Part shown: piece after piece, positions 28,862 through 40,635 of the stretch
Layout: each line of letters opens with the position of its first letter
Numbering within the stretch: the stretch's first letter is position 1
Source: Tremella fuciformis
Lineage: Eukaryota; Basidiomycota; Tremellomycetes; Tremellales; Tremellaceae
Length of the DNA stretch: 64,000 nt
Direction of reading: 5' to 3'
NCBI GenBank assembly: GCA_032768795.1
Contig: CP136491.1
Coordinates: 2,046,001-2,110,000, forward strand
Notes under the pieces: generated by a model
What the model was told of the DNA's origin: nothing
Seen by the model: only the letters and a program-made list of their open reading frames with translations
The model's database searches: none
Translations under genes and position numbers: made by a program

Positions 28862-29780
28862 CTAATCATTAGTACTGAGGCCGATCACAGAGGGGGACCC
28901 ACTCGGCGCCCACAGCTTGCCCGACTGCTCCATGGTGAGACCATCGATGAACTTGGCGATGGGTATGCTCGCCTCATCCGGCGTCACAGCTGTTCGTTAG
29001 CAGATTCATGATGCACACGAGCGAGCAGAGAGCCCCACCGCCCATCTCGTCGTAAAACTTGTCGAAACCAGCTTTTTTCGTCATCTCCGTCTTGAGAAAC
29101 CCAGGCTGGAATCAGCCTCCCACTCCTTTGCTAGGTAGAGTGACGGGCAAAGAGTGTCGCTGCGCTCAATCGACTCACATGGATCATGACGATGATCACA
29201 TCCCTCTCTTTCAGATCATAGCTCAAAAGCCTGCCAACCATATTGCCCGCCGCCTTGCTCCCATGGTGCCCGTACATCCCTCCACCCTCCTCTTGAGTGC
29301 GGAGACCGATCGAGCCGGACTCGCTGGTCAGGAGGACGACCTTGGCGCCTGCGTTGAGGGCGGACGAGTGTGTGAGCGAGGACACAATGAGGACGGGGGC
29401 GATCGAGCATATCTTGTACATCTCCACTTGGTCCTTGAAGGAGACGTGGTCGAAATCCTCATCATCAGCCCCTGCGACCCCCGACCATCTCTGCGCTCTG
29501 ATGTGAATATGGCCTGACGCACCTCCGACTTCATCAGGCCCGCGACAACCACGACCACGTCGAGGGCGACTCCTTGGAGACCGCTGACGATCTTCTCTCC
29601 CACGTCTTCCTGCGCACAATCGACATCCGGTATCACAGTCACGCCTTTATGCCAACCATCACCAGCGGAAGACGATCGGATGGTGGCGAAGACCCGCGAG
29701 CCGAGAGAAGCATAGTGTTCGGTCAAAGCCCTGCCTAGACCGCGAGAGGCGCCGACAATGAGGACCGAGGCGGGGGGCAT
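28862..29780 (-). CDS. short-chain dehydrogenase/reductase with altered catalytic Tyr
   Basis: An NAD(P)-binding SDR, closest in look to the C-factor-like fungal oxidoreductases. ATG 29780 starts MPPASVLIVGASRGLGRAL, the GxxxGxG cofactor loop. Introns are 29458-29522, 29106-29178 and 28990-29038. The joined exons give VVVVAGLMKSEDFDHVS, VVLLTSESGSIGL with the catalytic Ser region, then MYGHHGSKAAGNM, where the usual YxxxK has become HxxxK, then VIIVMIHPGFLKTEM and a C-terminal AVTPDEASIPIAKFIDGL, stop 28862-28864. A Tyr does occur two residues before the expected place. The substitution could impair catalysis or reflect a shifted active site. It converges with the RTC3-like gene. Confidence 0.82.
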
Positions 29781-29930
29781 TTCGTTGAGTTGTGAAGAGA
29801 GAGGGGTGCGGCTACTGCAACAGTTATGACCATCGTCGACGCTCGGCATGGCGTCATCTCCCCACTTTGCCCCCACCTTCGGTCTGTCTCGATTCCACAC
29901 TGTACTGCTCGTCGTCTACTCGTTGCATGC

Positions 29931-32572
29931 TCATAGGCCTCGCCAGGTGACGCTGCGCTCCACCGTATAACTCAGAGTAGCAATCACGTCCTCAGCTGAG
30001 TTTGCAACTTCGATAGCATACTTCCCACCCTCGACTTTCCACTCGTGATGCGCCGAGTCCCACTGTGCAAATGACCGCTTGTCCAGCGATACAGTTACAG
30101 TCTCCGACTCGCCTGGAGCCAGCAAGCCGGTCTTGGCGAATCCCTCCAGCGACTTGTACGGGACACCGGAAGGGTGGCGGACATACACTTGAACGACATG
30201 CTTGCCTGGAACTTTTCCAGTGTTGCGCACCGTGGTTGCGATATCGACTCCCGAGTCATCAGTCCCCTTGAGGGAGGCATCATTGAGCTCGAAGGTGGTA
30301 TACGACAGACCATGACCAAAGCATATAGCTGGGGTGATTCCGCGCTCGATGTATCCCGCATAGCCGTTCGACAGCCCCTCAGAATACACCAGCGACATGT
30401 CCTCCTTCCTCGGGAACAGGCTCGCCGTCGGACAGTCCTCGAGCCGCTTCGGCCAGGAGAACGGAGACTTGCCACCGGGGTTGACCTTGCCAAAGAGGAC
30501 ATCGGCAAGGGCATGGCCGGATTCCTGTCCCGGTATATGCGCATGGAGGATGGCAGCAGCGCCATCGGCACAGGTGAGGTCAACGGCGCCGCCAGACTGG
30601 TTGACGACGACCGTATTGGGCTGCACGGCCAGCACTGCTTTCACCAGCTCGGCCTGGCCACACGGCAGCTGAATATCGGTCCGGTCCACGCCTTCCATCT
30701 CCCACTCGTGGGTGGTGCCGACGAACACACAGGCCATGTCGGCAGACTTGGCAGCGCGCACCGCTTCGGTTAAGAGGTCTTTCGCGCTGATGTCGAGGAC
30801 CATTCCTACCATCAAGCCTTGTCCCGGTACGACTATCGAGCCAACGGGATGAGACTGGGTGACTACACGAATGGCATAGGATTCACCGGCTCGGAACGGG
30901 TGGGTGAAGGTTCGCTCGAGCTCGTGCATCTCGAACAAGAAACGAGCCAGGGGTACTTCGCCGTCAGGGGCATAGTCGTATATCTTCACATCGTCCACGT
31001 AGACCTGTGCTGTGTAGCCAGAGATGACAGATAGGATATACGTGCCCGTTGTCGGAACAGTGACGGTGGCTGTCATTTCGATCTCGTACTGCTCCAGCGG
31101 GACCGGGGACGTGACATACGCCTCGACCGCCTCGCGCGCATGCCGAGTCGAATGGGGCTTCGCGCCTCCGCCAGCCGTACGGTCTTGGCCTTGCCACAGG
31201 TTGTAGTGTATGTCTCTCGAGAACCGCTGGTCAAGCTTCGGTATGCAGCGGTGCACGTACACCCCGTCCGAGTGCACGATATCAAGATTGCTAGTGTCGC
31301 CCGACGCCTCGGCGATTGCTGCACGGATTCCATCAAGGGGCTTGACGAGGTAAGCAGGGATGAGGAGCTGGGAGATGTTTCTTGCAGTCGCAAGCGGGCC
31401 GATGACCGCTAGAACCTTCTTGCTGGAAGGCGATGGGTCGAGCGGCAGGATCCCGTTATTCTTCATGAGGATCATGGCCTCCGACGCCGCGCGGCGATTG
31501 AGAGCCACCGTCTCGGGAAGAAGGGGAGAGGCGCGATCTGGAACGGTGCGGGCGGAAGGGGGGAGAGGCGAGACGTCCTGTAAGAGCTTGATGATGCGCT
31601 CGCAGGAAACGTCCAGCTCTGCTTCGGTGAGGGTGCCCTGCTTGATCGCTTCTAGGAGCTTGGGGCCGCGAGTGTGCGGAAAGGGCATCTCGAGGTCGAG
31701 GCCAGCTTTGAGGGAGGCGATGCCGTCGCTGCCCGTCAGATGTGACTCTCGCACACAGCGGAACACTCGCTAGGTGCCAGACCAGTCGCTCATGAACATG
31801 CCGTCCCATTTCCATTCCTCCCTGACCAGACGCAGAAGCTGTTCATTTTGACTCGCGGCAGTGCCGTTCTGCAGTCAGCCCCACTCTGCTCTCCAGCTTG
31901 ACCGGAAGAGGAGAGGAAACGTACGAGCTTGTTATACGAGGTCATGATGGTCCTCGGGCTGGCCTCTTTGACGAGAATTTCAAACGGGCGCAGGTATACT
32001 TGCCGCAGTGTCTGCTCATCCACGATGACATCGTAGTCTTTGCGATCCGTCTCCGATTCGTTGCACACCAAGTGCTTCGCGCAGACGGCAATACCCTCGT
32101 CGTGCACACCTGGACTCAGTATTCCCATGCGCAGTACCGAACTTCGCAGCGATAACTCACCAGATACGAACGCCGCCCCCACCTTGCCCGCCAGATACCC
32201 ATCTTCCCCAAAGCTCTCCTGGTTTCGCCCGCCCCTGGGGTCCCGATGCAAGTTCAGCGTTGGAGCAAGGTACACATCCCCCTCTTTCCACTTCGCCTCA
32301 CTCCCGAGCAGGCGCCCAACAGAGCGCACGAGGTCGAGGTCCCAGGTCGCAGAGAGGGCCGTGGCGTTCGGGACGACGGTGGTGGATGGCCCGACTATGA
32401 GTCCGTCGCCATTGATGCCCATGGGGCTGTCTGTGACTTTGGCGGGGTGCAAGCCCAGGCGCGGGATGCCCGAGGTGCGCATGAGCGCCGAGCCGGAGAG
32501 GAGGGTGATCTTCTCTTCGAGACTCATCTGGGCGAGGATCTCCCGCGAAGGTTGATGGGAAGAGGTGGCCAT
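29931..32572 (-). CDS. GH3 beta-glucosidase with PA14 domain, GC-AG intron
   Basis: Family 3 glycoside hydrolase, 830 aa, hydrolysing beta-glucosides (cellobiose-like). No signal peptide, so probably intracellular. Exons: 32161-32572, 31925-32109, 31771-31868 and 29931-31728. The N-terminal barrel includes VTDSPMGINGDG, NLHRDPRGGRNQESFGEDGYL, VCAKHLVCNESE and the nucleophile Asp227 in MFMSDW. A PA14 domain (YNLWQGQDRT to QVYVDDVKIYDY) interrupts the C-terminal sandwich, and an Fn3-like domain ends the protein. The last intron (31729-31770) has a GC donor (GCGAGT), a CTGAC branch and a CAG acceptor. Splicing there gives SDWSGTYDGIASLKAGLDLEMP, the exact family spacing; without it an in-frame TAG would break the gene. 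Confidence 0.92.
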
Positions 32573-32846
32573 TTTGCGTATTGGATTGAGTGCTCAGCAG
32601 CTACAAGCAAGCCTAGCGCTGACGATGATGAGCGAATGAGTAAGCAGCACACCTCACGGCCTGCATGTCCCCAGCTGCCGCAGCTATACCATAGGGCAGC
32701 TCGGTGAAAGAGGCGAGGGACACAGGCTATGCGGAATTGGCTCGGCTCGCATCGTCGGACCGGCATCGGAGCGAAAGCGAAAGTCGTACAAAACACCGGT
32801 ACTACAGATACAATGCATCGTCTGTCTATAAAGTGTACACGCGTGA

Positions 32847-35220
32847 TCACTTGCAGCAGCTCTTCTCGCCGTTCGTCGCGTGTCCGTTGGCAACCTCGAC
32901 CGCCTTGGTCGCCTGGAAATGCGAGCCCGTCGACTTGTTCTCGAACAACTTGGACTGGTTGAAGCGCTGTGTGCTGGCAGGCACATCAATGGCCGGAGAG
33001 GCGGTGAAGAAGTCGGCAGGTTTGAGAGAAATCATGTGCGTCTCGCAGGGCATGACCGGGAAGTCTTCAACGCGCGGATTGTGGGTCAGGCCGAAGGTGT
33101 GCCAGAGGACGAGGTCGGCATTGTCGACGTTGTCTTTGCGGTCGATCCAGGAGCGGATCCCGCTGGCTTTGCCGTTGCTCTGGTTTGTGTACCTGCCGCC
33201 GGAGAACAATTCGTTGTCCCGGTGGGCGGTGACGAAGATGTGGTGGTCGCCGAACTCGGCGCGAGCATGGGCGACCGAGTCAGGATGCGCGAGCAACAGT
33301 TGGCTTGGCGCGGGGACGAGCTTGTACCCCACTGGCCGGCCGGATATGGGGTTGACAACATTGGGATTTTGGCTGAAGTCAGCTCCATCCTTCACAGCAT
33401 CATCGACCAAGAATGGCTCACATCTTGAAGACGCGATTGAGGTGTGGGGCAGCGTCAGCAAACCCAGACTGGGTGATCGATGTCTTTGCCACAGTGTAAC
33501 CGACACCAAAGCGATTGTCCGCTGGCGGGTTTGCCTTGTCAAAGGGCATGGGCACCGAGTCTTCCTGTACGACCGTGTTGTTGTGTCCGTCGATGGAAGG
33601 GTCTATCCGCACGCTGAAGAGGTGCTGGTGGTTCGTGGCCAGCACACCGGGGCTGACGACATTGCCAAACGGCGAGGTCTCCCCGGGCACAATGGCGGCG
33701 GTACTGAGGATGCCGGTTGCACGGGTCTCGAGGTGCAAGCCGGCCGCCTGGTCGAGCTTCCATGCAAAAATGTACTCGTAGTTGGCGACCGTGATGATGG
33801 TCTGCAGGACCAGGACTCTGGAGCGAGTGACGGCGGGCTTGCCGGTACGGAAGTTGGTGTGTTTCCATCCGATGCCTTCGTCCTGCTCGTGAATGCACAC
33901 GACGCCCTTCATGTTGGTCGCATCGCCGTGCGAGTTCAGGTGGTCAAAATCGAGGTAGAGGATCTCGCCGAGGCAGTCGCAGCCTAGCTGCAGCTCGTTG
34001 GCGGTGAGACCCGCACCGACGTCGCCAAGGTCGAAGGCTTGTTTGCGGTGATACGGCGCACGGGGGTCGCCGTAGGGGACGGTCATGTCGGATACGCTGA
34101 GGCGGTAGAAGACTTTGCGCCCGTCATACCGGACGTCGTTGAGGACCAGGCCTTCGCGGTAGTTGAAGCCGATGTGTAGAGTCCACTTTTGCCACCGCAG
34201 CACACGGCCTTCCACCGAGAACTCAAGCTCAGCCATCCATTACTTCTCGGTTGGAGCTCAGACTCACGCTGGCGCCTTCGGGCTGGATAACACGGTATGG
34301 CTTGACGTCGGAGCGCATCGCCAGTCCGGCTTTCTCTCGGATCCCCGCATCGTACTCGTTAGCAGCATACTCGTGCCACGGGAACGGTGTCCCCTCTGCT
34401 CGCAAGTCGAGGAGGGTCTTCTCTCCGACTCCACTGACGGGGCAGTACTCAATCTTGACGAGCTCAAGAGTGTCGGCATAGACGGTAGGGATGATTGGCA
34501 ATGGAGCGGCATAGTGGCACGAGTCGGGGTCGTCGCTGAAAGAGAGGTAACACATGAACGAGATGTAGCGGGGTCCGTCGTCGAACGAATCGGCGCCTTG
34601 TCATCAGCCCAAGATCTCAAATATGAGGTGAGGCATACCGTAGATCCAACCTTCCGCCAGCACCTTGGCATCTGTTGGAAGGTCGAGCGACTTGATCACC
34701 TCAAGGAACTTGGGGTGGGACATGAGGGCGTCTTGAGCCGCGATCATCTCGTCCATGTCGGCCGGAACGTGGTGACCTTCTGGCACTCTCTCGCACTGAG
34801 AGACAGTGGCAGCGCCCGTGCGAGGGATACAAACGGTGTACTCTGTATCCCGTCAGCGCACGTCCCCTACGTTCAAGTGGGCAGCTTACCATACCACGTT
34901 GTCTCCTGGGACGATTTATGTCCGACAAGCAGGTCGGCCCGCCTTTCAAACTCATCCCCGTGGACCTCTCCGGCATGCCAGCGGTCCAAGTAAGGCGCAA
35001 GGGCCTTCTTGGGCGGGTCAAGCAGCTGCACACTCTTGAACCACAGTCGGGATCCTTCTTCTTGCAGAGACGGCTTGGCATGCGCCCTGATCGCATGGAC
35101 GGCCGAGGCGATCTCAGAAGCGGAGATCGGGTCGAGTGGGTGAGGTCTGGGCTGAGGCTGGGTCGAAGACACGCCCACGGCATTGCCCAGCGTCGCGGTG
35201 ATGCGGTTCAAGAGAGTCAT
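32847..35220 (-). CDS. copper amine oxidase (TPQ-dependent primary amine oxidase)
   Basis: A copper/topaquinone amine oxidase converting primary amines to aldehyde, ammonia and peroxide. Five exons (34890-35220, 34639-34842, 34268-34596, 33422-34227, 32847-33372) join to 731 aa. The protein has N2/N3-like domains, then EWxKW-type RWQKWTLHIGFNYREGLVL and the catalytic domain. The TPQ precursor Tyr438 is in ITVANYEYIF, matching T-x-x-N-Y-[DE]-[YN]. Cu ligands are likely in TNHQHLF (HxH), with a third His downstream. NPISGRPVGYKLVP and THNPRVEDFPVMPCE are family blocks. The C-terminus ends EKSCCK, which is not a classical peroxisomal signal. It diverges from the permease at 35725 across about 0.5 kb, which suggests shared regulation by amines or nitrogen source. 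Confidence 0.93.
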
Positions 35221-35724
35221 CTTGCCCAATTCTTGTGGCTGTCAGATGCTGCGTTACACGAGAAAGCAAGGAGTTTCGATGTTCGATTTATAGCGCGCTG
35301 CAGCTCTGATGTCCTTGCAGCATTAAGCGACCACGAGGTTGACGAAGTTAGTAAGTGTTGGCAGAGTTAACAGAGTTAAGCGAGATATCGGGACTATGGG
35401 CCGTGCATCGCCGTTTCGTATTGGTCGGCTCCTGAACAAAGAGATAGTTGTTTGATTTTGCGGTTGGTCGGCTGCGATTTTTTGGCTCTTCTTCTTGCTT
35501 CTCTAGGTCAACCTGGGTGGAGTTGCTGGTACGATGCCCGTCCGCTCACCAGTAGAGGGCTTATCACCTGCCGCCACGCTCTGTTAGCTCGCTACAAGAT
35601 ACGATATCCTGGAAGAGGAGCGATAATCAAGCGATGCGGTCATTCTCACGCCTCAAGCTCAAATAGGAGGAAAGCAGAGCCCTAGAGCCCAAGCAGCCAT
35701 CCCGGCACGGGCAAAGAATCGACA
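35221..35724. promoter_or_regulatory. bidirectional promoter, amine oxidase and permease
   Basis: A 504-bp divergent intergenic region with no ORF of note. Given the functions on either side it is a candidate site for the nearby Zn2Cys6 regulator. I cannot point to a convincing CGG-type inverted or direct repeat by eye. Confidence 0.5.
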
Positions 35725-37748
35725 ATGTCCAAGTCTCAGAACGAAGTCGACTCCGCCAAAGTCGCAAGTGCGACAGAAGTGGCTGTGCTTGTCGACGAAG
35801 CTGCTGGACCGTCCGGCACGGTGGATCAGGCGCCGCTCGTCAAGAATGCCTTCAGCCCGCTCGGAGCACTCGCATTTGGATTCGCAGTCATCAACAGCTG
35901 GGTCGTGCTTGTCGTCGGGCTAGGAAGTGGGCTCGCATCTGGCGGGCCTACTGCTTGTAAGTACTGTACCACGGACAAATGGGCCGGTGTGGAAGCTTAG
36001 GCAGCAGTGGTATGGGGCTTCGTCTACTCAGGTCTCGCCAACATGGCTATGGTTCTATCACTCGGCGAGGTCTTTGCCGTCTTCCCGACTGCGGGTGGTC
36101 AATATCACTTTGTTGCAGTGCTCGCACCTGCGAATCTACGAGCGTTTGCTTCATGGGCAACTGGTCTCATGAACGTTTTTGGTCTATGGCTAGGAGGCGC
36201 GACCTCGGGCTACTTGTCGAGTGAGAGCCTCTCATTTGCGACGCCAACTTCAGCTTTTAGCTGACCGGACAGCGGTCCTCATTTTGTCCCTCATTGTTGT
36301 CAACAACCCGGATGTCGTGATCACCTCTGGAATGCAGTATGGTATCTTCGCTGCAGTCATCGTTCTCGGGCCCATCGCCAGCATGATGGCCGGTCCTAGG
36401 TCGGTCAGCTCGTCCATCCTGCTGCTCAAGCTCATGCCAGGCTGAACCGCTGGGTGGACACGTGCATGACATCCCTCTCTGTTATCGGCTTGGCTACAAT
36501 CACTATTACGCTCCTTGCCATGTCGTCACCCAAAAACAGCGGGGTATGTCTAGGATCACTTCTTTTTCACCTACTTAGACTGACATCAGTCCTTCGTCTT
36601 TGCAGGCGTCAACAATGCGACCGGGTGGGACTCGACAGGTATCGCATGGCTCATCGGGGTCCTGCAAGCTGCGTTCGCCTTTCTGGGGTTCGACCTCGTC
36701 TTCCACATCTCCGAGGAGATGCCGAATCCCCGAAAAGAAGGACCCCGGATTCTCAACCTCTGCATCATTGTCAGCAGCATCACAGGGCTGTTTTTCATTA
36801 TCAGCATCCTGTTTTGCATTCGAGACATTGACGAGGTCCTCGGTACAGCGTATCTGTAAGCAGTAGCACTTTAAGTCAGAGTGATCAGTTGCTGATGTTA
36901 AGGCTGCCCTTTGCGCAAGTCTGCATGGACGCAACTGGTTCAGTGGCGGCAACTAGCATCTTCCTTCTCATCCCCGCTTTGATGTTCATCAATACTGTCC
37001 GGGGGATCGCCATGACCGCGTCGAGAGTGCTGCTGTCTCTCGGTCGTGACAATGCTCTACCGTACTCATCCAAATTCACGGTGGTCAAATTCGGTGAACC
37101 CATCTATGGCGTCACTCTCAGCTTGTTCGTCATGCTCCTCTGCGGCTTGGTGCAGCTCGGTCCTTCGGCTGCCTTCAACTCGCTGACTGGTTCCGCGACA
37201 ATCATGTTCGAGATCACTTACAGCGCGTTGCCTGCACGTGTAGCGCCGAACGAGCTGACCCACAGCTGCCCCCATCTTCCTCATGTTGCTTGGCGGGAGA
37301 AGGATGCTGAACCGTGACTATCCGAAGAGACTGTACAATCTCGGAAGATGGGGAGTGGTGTGCAATCTTGTGGCTTGCTTCTTCACACTCGAAGCGTGTG
37401 TGATCTACTGTTTCCCGGCCGCAAGGGTAAGTCTTGCCTGCCAGGTAGTTTGGGGGTGTGCTGAGTCCAGCCCGTCACGTCGGCCAATATGAACTATGGT
37501 GAGTCCTTGCAGTATCCGATAGTCCGGCTGATAGCAGTCATCGTGTTTGTGGGCTTCTTTCTCGGTCTTCTTGGTACGGTCTGGGTGTTTTGGGCGAAGG
37601 GCCGCTTCATGGGGCCCGGCGTGAGCACTCCATGCGCAGAATGTCACTTGTGCTGATCAGGCAGAAAGAGGCAATCATGGCTATTGCCAATCGTGTCAAG
37701 GAGAGCTCGCAGCTGGAATGTTTGGACCCGGTGTTGGAGGATGAGTGA
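35725..37748 (+). CDS. APC-type amino acid/choline/GABA permease
   Basis: A 12-TM-type permease of the fungal UGA4/HNM1/BIO5 branch (amino acid/choline transporter family). Exon 1 starts MSKSQNEVD, hydrophilic, then FSPLGALAFGFAVINSWVVLVVGLGSGLASGGPTA, followed by SVVWGFVYSG, SLGEVFAVFPTAGGQYHFVA, GFDLVFHISEEMPNP and PLFAQV-type helices, and ends VKESSQLECLDPVLEDE (stop 37746-37748). About eight introns are inferred, among them 35957-36004. The join near 37220-37260 is awkward: ITYS must meet APIFLMLLGGRR, and either a 28-nt GT intron or a GC-AG intron would be needed. Its neighbours (amine oxidase, ammonium transporter) suggest amine, choline or GABA uptake. The exact substrate is unknown. 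Confidence 0.85.
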
Positions 37749-37893
37749 AGGCAGTAGCATTAGAGTCGTTGTAGGAAGCTGCAGTACTTGCTGGCGGTAG
37801 ACCCTGAGAACGGCACGTCATTGTCCCGGGAAGCGATGAGATGAGAAGTGCGGCATTTCATTCTGCCCAGTTAATCTTTACAGATGAGAGGGC

Positions 37894-39879
37894 ATGGTCG
37901 ACCTGGATGAGGGCAAGGCCGAAAAGACTACACCTAAACAGCCCGTAGCTGGTCCATCGCGACGGACGCGCACTCGAACAGGATGCCTGGTGTGCCGGTA
38001 CCGCGGAGTCAAGTGCGACCTCGGCGAGTCTGCAAGCGGGGCGACAGGGAACGCGCTGACTTTGCAGGCAAACCAGAATGCACGCGATGCGTCAACTACG
38101 GAGCAGAATGCGTGTATGCCGCCAAGAAAGTGTATGACTCGCAAGAGCTGGAGACGCGTCTGCGCAAGGGGAAGAGGGAGAAACGAACGTCTGCCCACGC
38201 GTTCCCGCTCGTCGACGCGGAGGGGGTGGTCAAACCCCTCGAACTCGCACATAACATTGGCACTCCAGCCCATGCTCTTCAGAAGAGGATGCCGCATATG
38301 CTGGAGAGTAGCATGGACAAGATGGGGCCGATGGAAATCTTGGCCGCGCTGTGTAGGAGCACGAGGATGGCGCAGTTCTTCGTTGGACCCACCGAGCCGC
38401 CTGATTTCCTGCGGACCGCTTTCCCTGGCGACAACGACCTAAGATGTGTGAGCGATGCTACGTGTCGTGCCCTCTATCAGAGGCGGGCTAATCCCAGTTT
38501 CACCATTGCATAACATATACGCTCTCGATGCTTGTCGTGGACGAGGACCACAACCCCTGGGTGGAAGACGTCGCCCCGTTGTTCCTTTTTCCTGCGGCAG
38601 AAGCGCCCCTCGCGGCCGAGGCACTCAAACAGGCCATGTTGGCTGTTGGTGCTGCCCATCTCTCCTAGTGCGCCAAACACTTGCCGTGCTGTCTAGGCTG
38701 ATTCCATACAAGTCTGCATGCTCGCGGTTCCGAGACCGCATTAGGAGACGCATCCAAAGAGCTGAGCACGACCTATCGAACAGCAGCCGTCAGATTACTC
38801 CGAGCTGCAGCCGTCATCGGCTCGGAAATAGGCCACGATGGCTACCTCGCGGCGTGCACGGCGCTCATAACCCATGCTGTAAGCTCAGAGGCCCTTGAGC
38901 TCAGAAGCAAATTGATGTGCAGGTCTTCGCCGCCGATCCTAGTTGGAGGGAAGTGTTCCGCCTGGCGCTACGCTCGATCCGGGCGAGAGGCGGTGTGGCC
39001 AAGATGCTCTTCGGGGACAGTGGAACCCAGTCGCCCTCTCGCCTGAGGCGATGCATCGTGGAGCAGCTCGCGTTGTGCGATGTCTTCCGTGGGATCCGTT
39101 TTCACGTTGAAGGCGTAGCCTGACATATCAGGCTCACTAACTGTCCGAGAGCCCTGCGCCCTCCTAGGACCGGAATCGCACTGGTGGGAGCTGCTGGCGG
39201 TCAACAGTATGCCCGGTCTTGACGTGGGTCTGGTGTCATCCCGGGAGATCTCGCGCTCACAACAGTCTTTTGAGGCCTTGGCGGGCATGGATCGGGGGAT
39301 CATCCGTCTGGCCGCTCGCGTTCTCGGCTTCCTCCCTGTAGCCCTTCAGCACGTCCAATCGATCCTTCCGGACGCAGCCTTGCCAGAGACGTCCCTCCTC
39401 CTGCACGACATGAATCAATGGTACACCACTGTGGCTACGACCATACTTGCGGCTCGGACGCGTACGGGATCCTTGACCATGTGGCACGCCCTCAACATCA
39501 TCCTCTTACGGTACTACCTAGAACGGGGACTGGATGACCAGGCGGTCCAGTTGAGCGCCAGGAGTATTCTGGAGATCTTGGAGGCGGCTGGAGACAAGAT
39601 TGAGTATCTCAACTGGGTCAGTGAAGTATTCCATACCCTGCTTCAGCTGAAATATGTCAGTCACTCATTGTGGCGTGCTCAGTCCTTGTCGATCCGGCCC
39701 AGCGAGCGATCGCTCGCGGTCTGCTCGACCTGTTCGCCTACCAGTGCTGTTACGAACTGCAGGTCATCCGGATCATCGTGGAGGAGTGCTGGAAGCGGAT
39801 GGATCAGGGTGCAGACTGCGAGGGTTGCAGTTGGTGGGAGATACTGCACGAGATGGGCATTCCCGTCTTACTCGGCTAA
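37894..39879 (+). CDS. Zn2Cys6 transcription factor (first), GC-AG intron
   Basis: A fungal-specific regulator. After a short basic leader (RRTRTRTG), the zinc cluster CLVCRYRGVKCDLGKPECTRC...C is intact (C-x2-C-x6-C-x6-C-x2-C-x6-C) only if 38024-38067 is removed. That intron has a GC donor (GCGAGT), CTGAC branch and CAG acceptor; GT alternatives break the frame. Later introns include 38448-38497 and 39621-39682. The fungal transcription-factor domain follows: FHHCITYTLSMLVVDEDHNPW, LKQAMLAVGAAHLS, HWWELLAVN, and a C-terminal YQCCYELQVIRIIVEECW. It lies 145 bp after the permease gene and just before the ammonium transporter, so it probably regulates this local nitrogen cluster. Confidence 0.85.
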
Positions 39880-40635
39880 GACTCTGGCTGTCACTACAGT
39901 AGCTTCCAATTTATATATGATTTCTTCCTCTCACCAATCAGAATCGGCAGCTGGTCATTGATATCAGACGCCGTGTGCTATTTGCGACTACAGTAGACCA
40001 GACATGTGGCCATCAAAGTGTTCTGCCACTCCCGGCGCGCTGTGCTGCTTGCCCTAAATTACCGCAGACCAAAGCAGCCTCATTACCAAACCGCCGCTCT
40101 GATTGGCCAATCCGGGGCGGAAAGCCAAAAGCAGTTCTTGCTTATCATGGTTCCCCCCTCCTTCTCAGCTGGGCAGAGAACGCTGTTGGGCGGCTGAGGC
40201 CCAGCTGGGTGCGGGGAAAGAACGAGTACGTCAACCCGCGGGGCCAGGTGACCAAAATATATGACGCCACTGTGGTTCCCCGCCTATTCCCAGTCTACAA
40301 CGCGTGCGCAACCGGTGCCTCTCGGCGATCAGGTGGTCTATGAATAGCCGTCAGCAGATATCATTGGGAAGTGTGATTGGAGGTCGAAGGTTGTTGTGGG
40401 TTGGCCTTATCGTGTATTGATGATTGGGGACTGGGTGACTGTCCCGATGCTCACCCATGCTGGGCATCGCGAGGTGAAGGTGGATGAGGACGCGGACTGG
40501 GGGTTCTGTTGGCGGGAAGGGGAAGGGGACAACACGTTGTTGTTCTACTACTACATCGCTGGCTGGAAGAAGTGCACCTGAGCCACTTGTAACCCGTAGC
40601 GACCGTACGAGCGGCAGCGATACAACAGTAACAAC
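39880..40635. promoter_or_regulatory. upstream region of ammonium transporter
   Basis: No convincing gene; one 61-codon frame at 40396-40581 lacks an ATG at its start. A few TTATC/GATA-type words (about 40140 and 40404) could be nitrogen GATA-factor sites, but such short words are common by chance. Confidence 0.4.

Noticed and set aside
31774..31776. Beta-glucosidase as a pseudogene because of the in-frame TAG (near 31770-31772)
   Set aside because: A GC-AG intron restores exact GH3 spacing, and everything else in the gene is intact.
32704..33987. 427-codon forward ORF
   Set aside because: It is the antisense shadow of the copper amine oxidase exons, with no family resemblance, while the minus strand carries the full enzyme.
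40396..40581. 61-codon ORF upstream of the ammonium transporter
   Set aside because: It begins with GTG, has no homologue I recognise, and lies where the transporter leader is expected.
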